This document shows, piece after piece, positions 6,887 through 7,112 of a DNA stretch of 7,112 bases. Source of the stretch: a bacterium (lineage in GTDB: Bacteria; Pseudomonadota; Gammaproteobacteria; Burkholderiales; Methylophilaceae); contig DAIDAS010000402.1 of NCBI GenBank assembly GCA_027310505.1, forward strand, positions 1 to 7,112, in the 5' to 3' direction. The position numbers were made by a program, and so were the translations under genes. Numbering within the stretch: the stretch's first letter is position 1; each line of letters starts with the position of its first letter. The notes under the pieces were generated by a model. That model was not told where the DNA came from. It saw nothing but the letters and a program-made list of their open reading frames with translations, and made no database searches.

Positions 6887-6905
6887 AGGCAATGCCTATT
6901 AAGGC
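6887..6905 (-). terminator. Weak hairpins at the end of the LuxR-type gene
   Basis: In the transcript, GCCT-TAAT-AGGC and AGGC-ATT-GCCT share the middle AGGC and so exclude each other. The second is followed by TTTCT. The stems are only 4 bp and the U-run is short and broken, so termination would be inefficient at best. Read-through from the LuxR-type gene into the efflux operon is possible. Confidence 0.2.
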
Positions 6906-7112
6906 TCGATCAGACCGCCAGAGACAGCCTTGACGACCGCCTCGATGCGTGTCGCAACACCGAGCTTGCGCCTTGCATTCTCGATGTGAAAATCAACCGT
7001 ACGTTTACTTAATCCGATAATGATGGCGATTTCACTGGAAGTCTTGCCGCGGGCTGACCATGTCAGAGCCTCGATTTCGCGCTCGGTAAGATCTATGCTT
7101 CGGGGCCAGAGC
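6899..7112 (-). CDS. LuxR-type transcriptional regulator, C-terminal DNA-binding end (partial)
   Basis: Only the last 70 residues are in the window; the gene continues beyond 7112. They form a complete LuxR-family helix-turn-helix: DLTEREIEALTWSARGKTSS, EIAIIIGLSKRTVDFHIENA, RRKLGVATRIEAVVKAVSGG, then LIEP and tandem TAA TAG stops. The first helices carry the conserved E of LTxRE, and the recognition helix is SKRTVDFHIENARRKLG. The GKTSxEIA, TVxFHxxNAxRKLG and R-x-EAVVKA pattern resembles regulators with an acyl-homoserine-lactone-binding N-terminal domain more than NarL-type response regulators, but that domain cannot be seen. It acts in the cytoplasm as a dimer. It lies on the same strand as the efflux operon, 224 bases before the adaptor ATG, and is the obvious candidate to bind the inverted repeat at 6812-6831. 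Confidence 0.9.
   Translation of the reverse strand, partial: LWPRSIDLTEREIEALTWSARGKTSSEIAIIIGLSKRTVDFHIENARRKLGVATRIEAVVKAVSGGLIEP

Noticed and set aside
1..7112. tRNA/rRNA genes, CRISPR arrays, complete insertion sequences
   Set aside because: I looked for and did not see cloverleaf-like sequence, regularly spaced repeats, or transposase genes with terminal inverted repeats.

Overview
The window holds a complete three-gene RND efflux operon on the minus strand. Read in the direction of transcription the order is periplasmic adaptor (6674-5475), inner-membrane pump (5437-2261), then outer-membrane factor (2200-602). Upstream, on the same strand, is the 3' end of a LuxR-type regulator gene (7112-6899, 5' part outside the window). 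Downstream is a decayed region of about 600 bases: a broken Lon-like AAA protease fragment (360-1, minus strand, with an in-frame stop) and a short unrecognised reading frame on the plus strand. The three-part envelope-spanning pump, the lipoprotein outer-membrane channel and the Shine-Dalgarno sequences indicate a Gram-negative bacterium. Base composition looks mid-range (roughly half G+C by eye). A proteobacterium is most likely; I cannot assign a genus.

The pump belongs to the CzcA/CusA-like heavy-metal (HME) side of the RND superfamily, shown by the DFG-x3-D-x6-EN signature in TM4. It has Ser where the classical HME motif has Gly (DSA for DGA), and the adaptor lacks a Met/His-rich N-terminus, so metal export is not proven. 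All three proteins look intact. Start codons were revised from the longest frames: the adaptor starts at an ATG (6674), the pump at a TTG (5437) and the outer-membrane lipoprotein at an ATG (2200). Each has a Shine-Dalgarno sequence at a workable distance.

The most interesting part is the 224-base gap between the LuxR-type gene and the adaptor. It contains a perfect 20-bp inverted repeat (6812-6831) of the CT-N12-AG form typical of lux/las boxes. A good -10 hexamer (TACAAT, 6790-6785) with no recognisable -35 lies so that the repeat is centred about 42-43 bases upstream of the predicted transcription start, which is the classic position for LuxR-type activation. A second, unrelated palindrome (AACCAA-G-TTGGTT, 6740-6752), typical in form of TetR-family operators, lies just downstream in the predicted leader. 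The simplest model is a pump operon activated by the adjacent LuxR-type regulator and repressed by an unseen TetR-type regulator. This is inference from sequence layout and has not been demonstrated.
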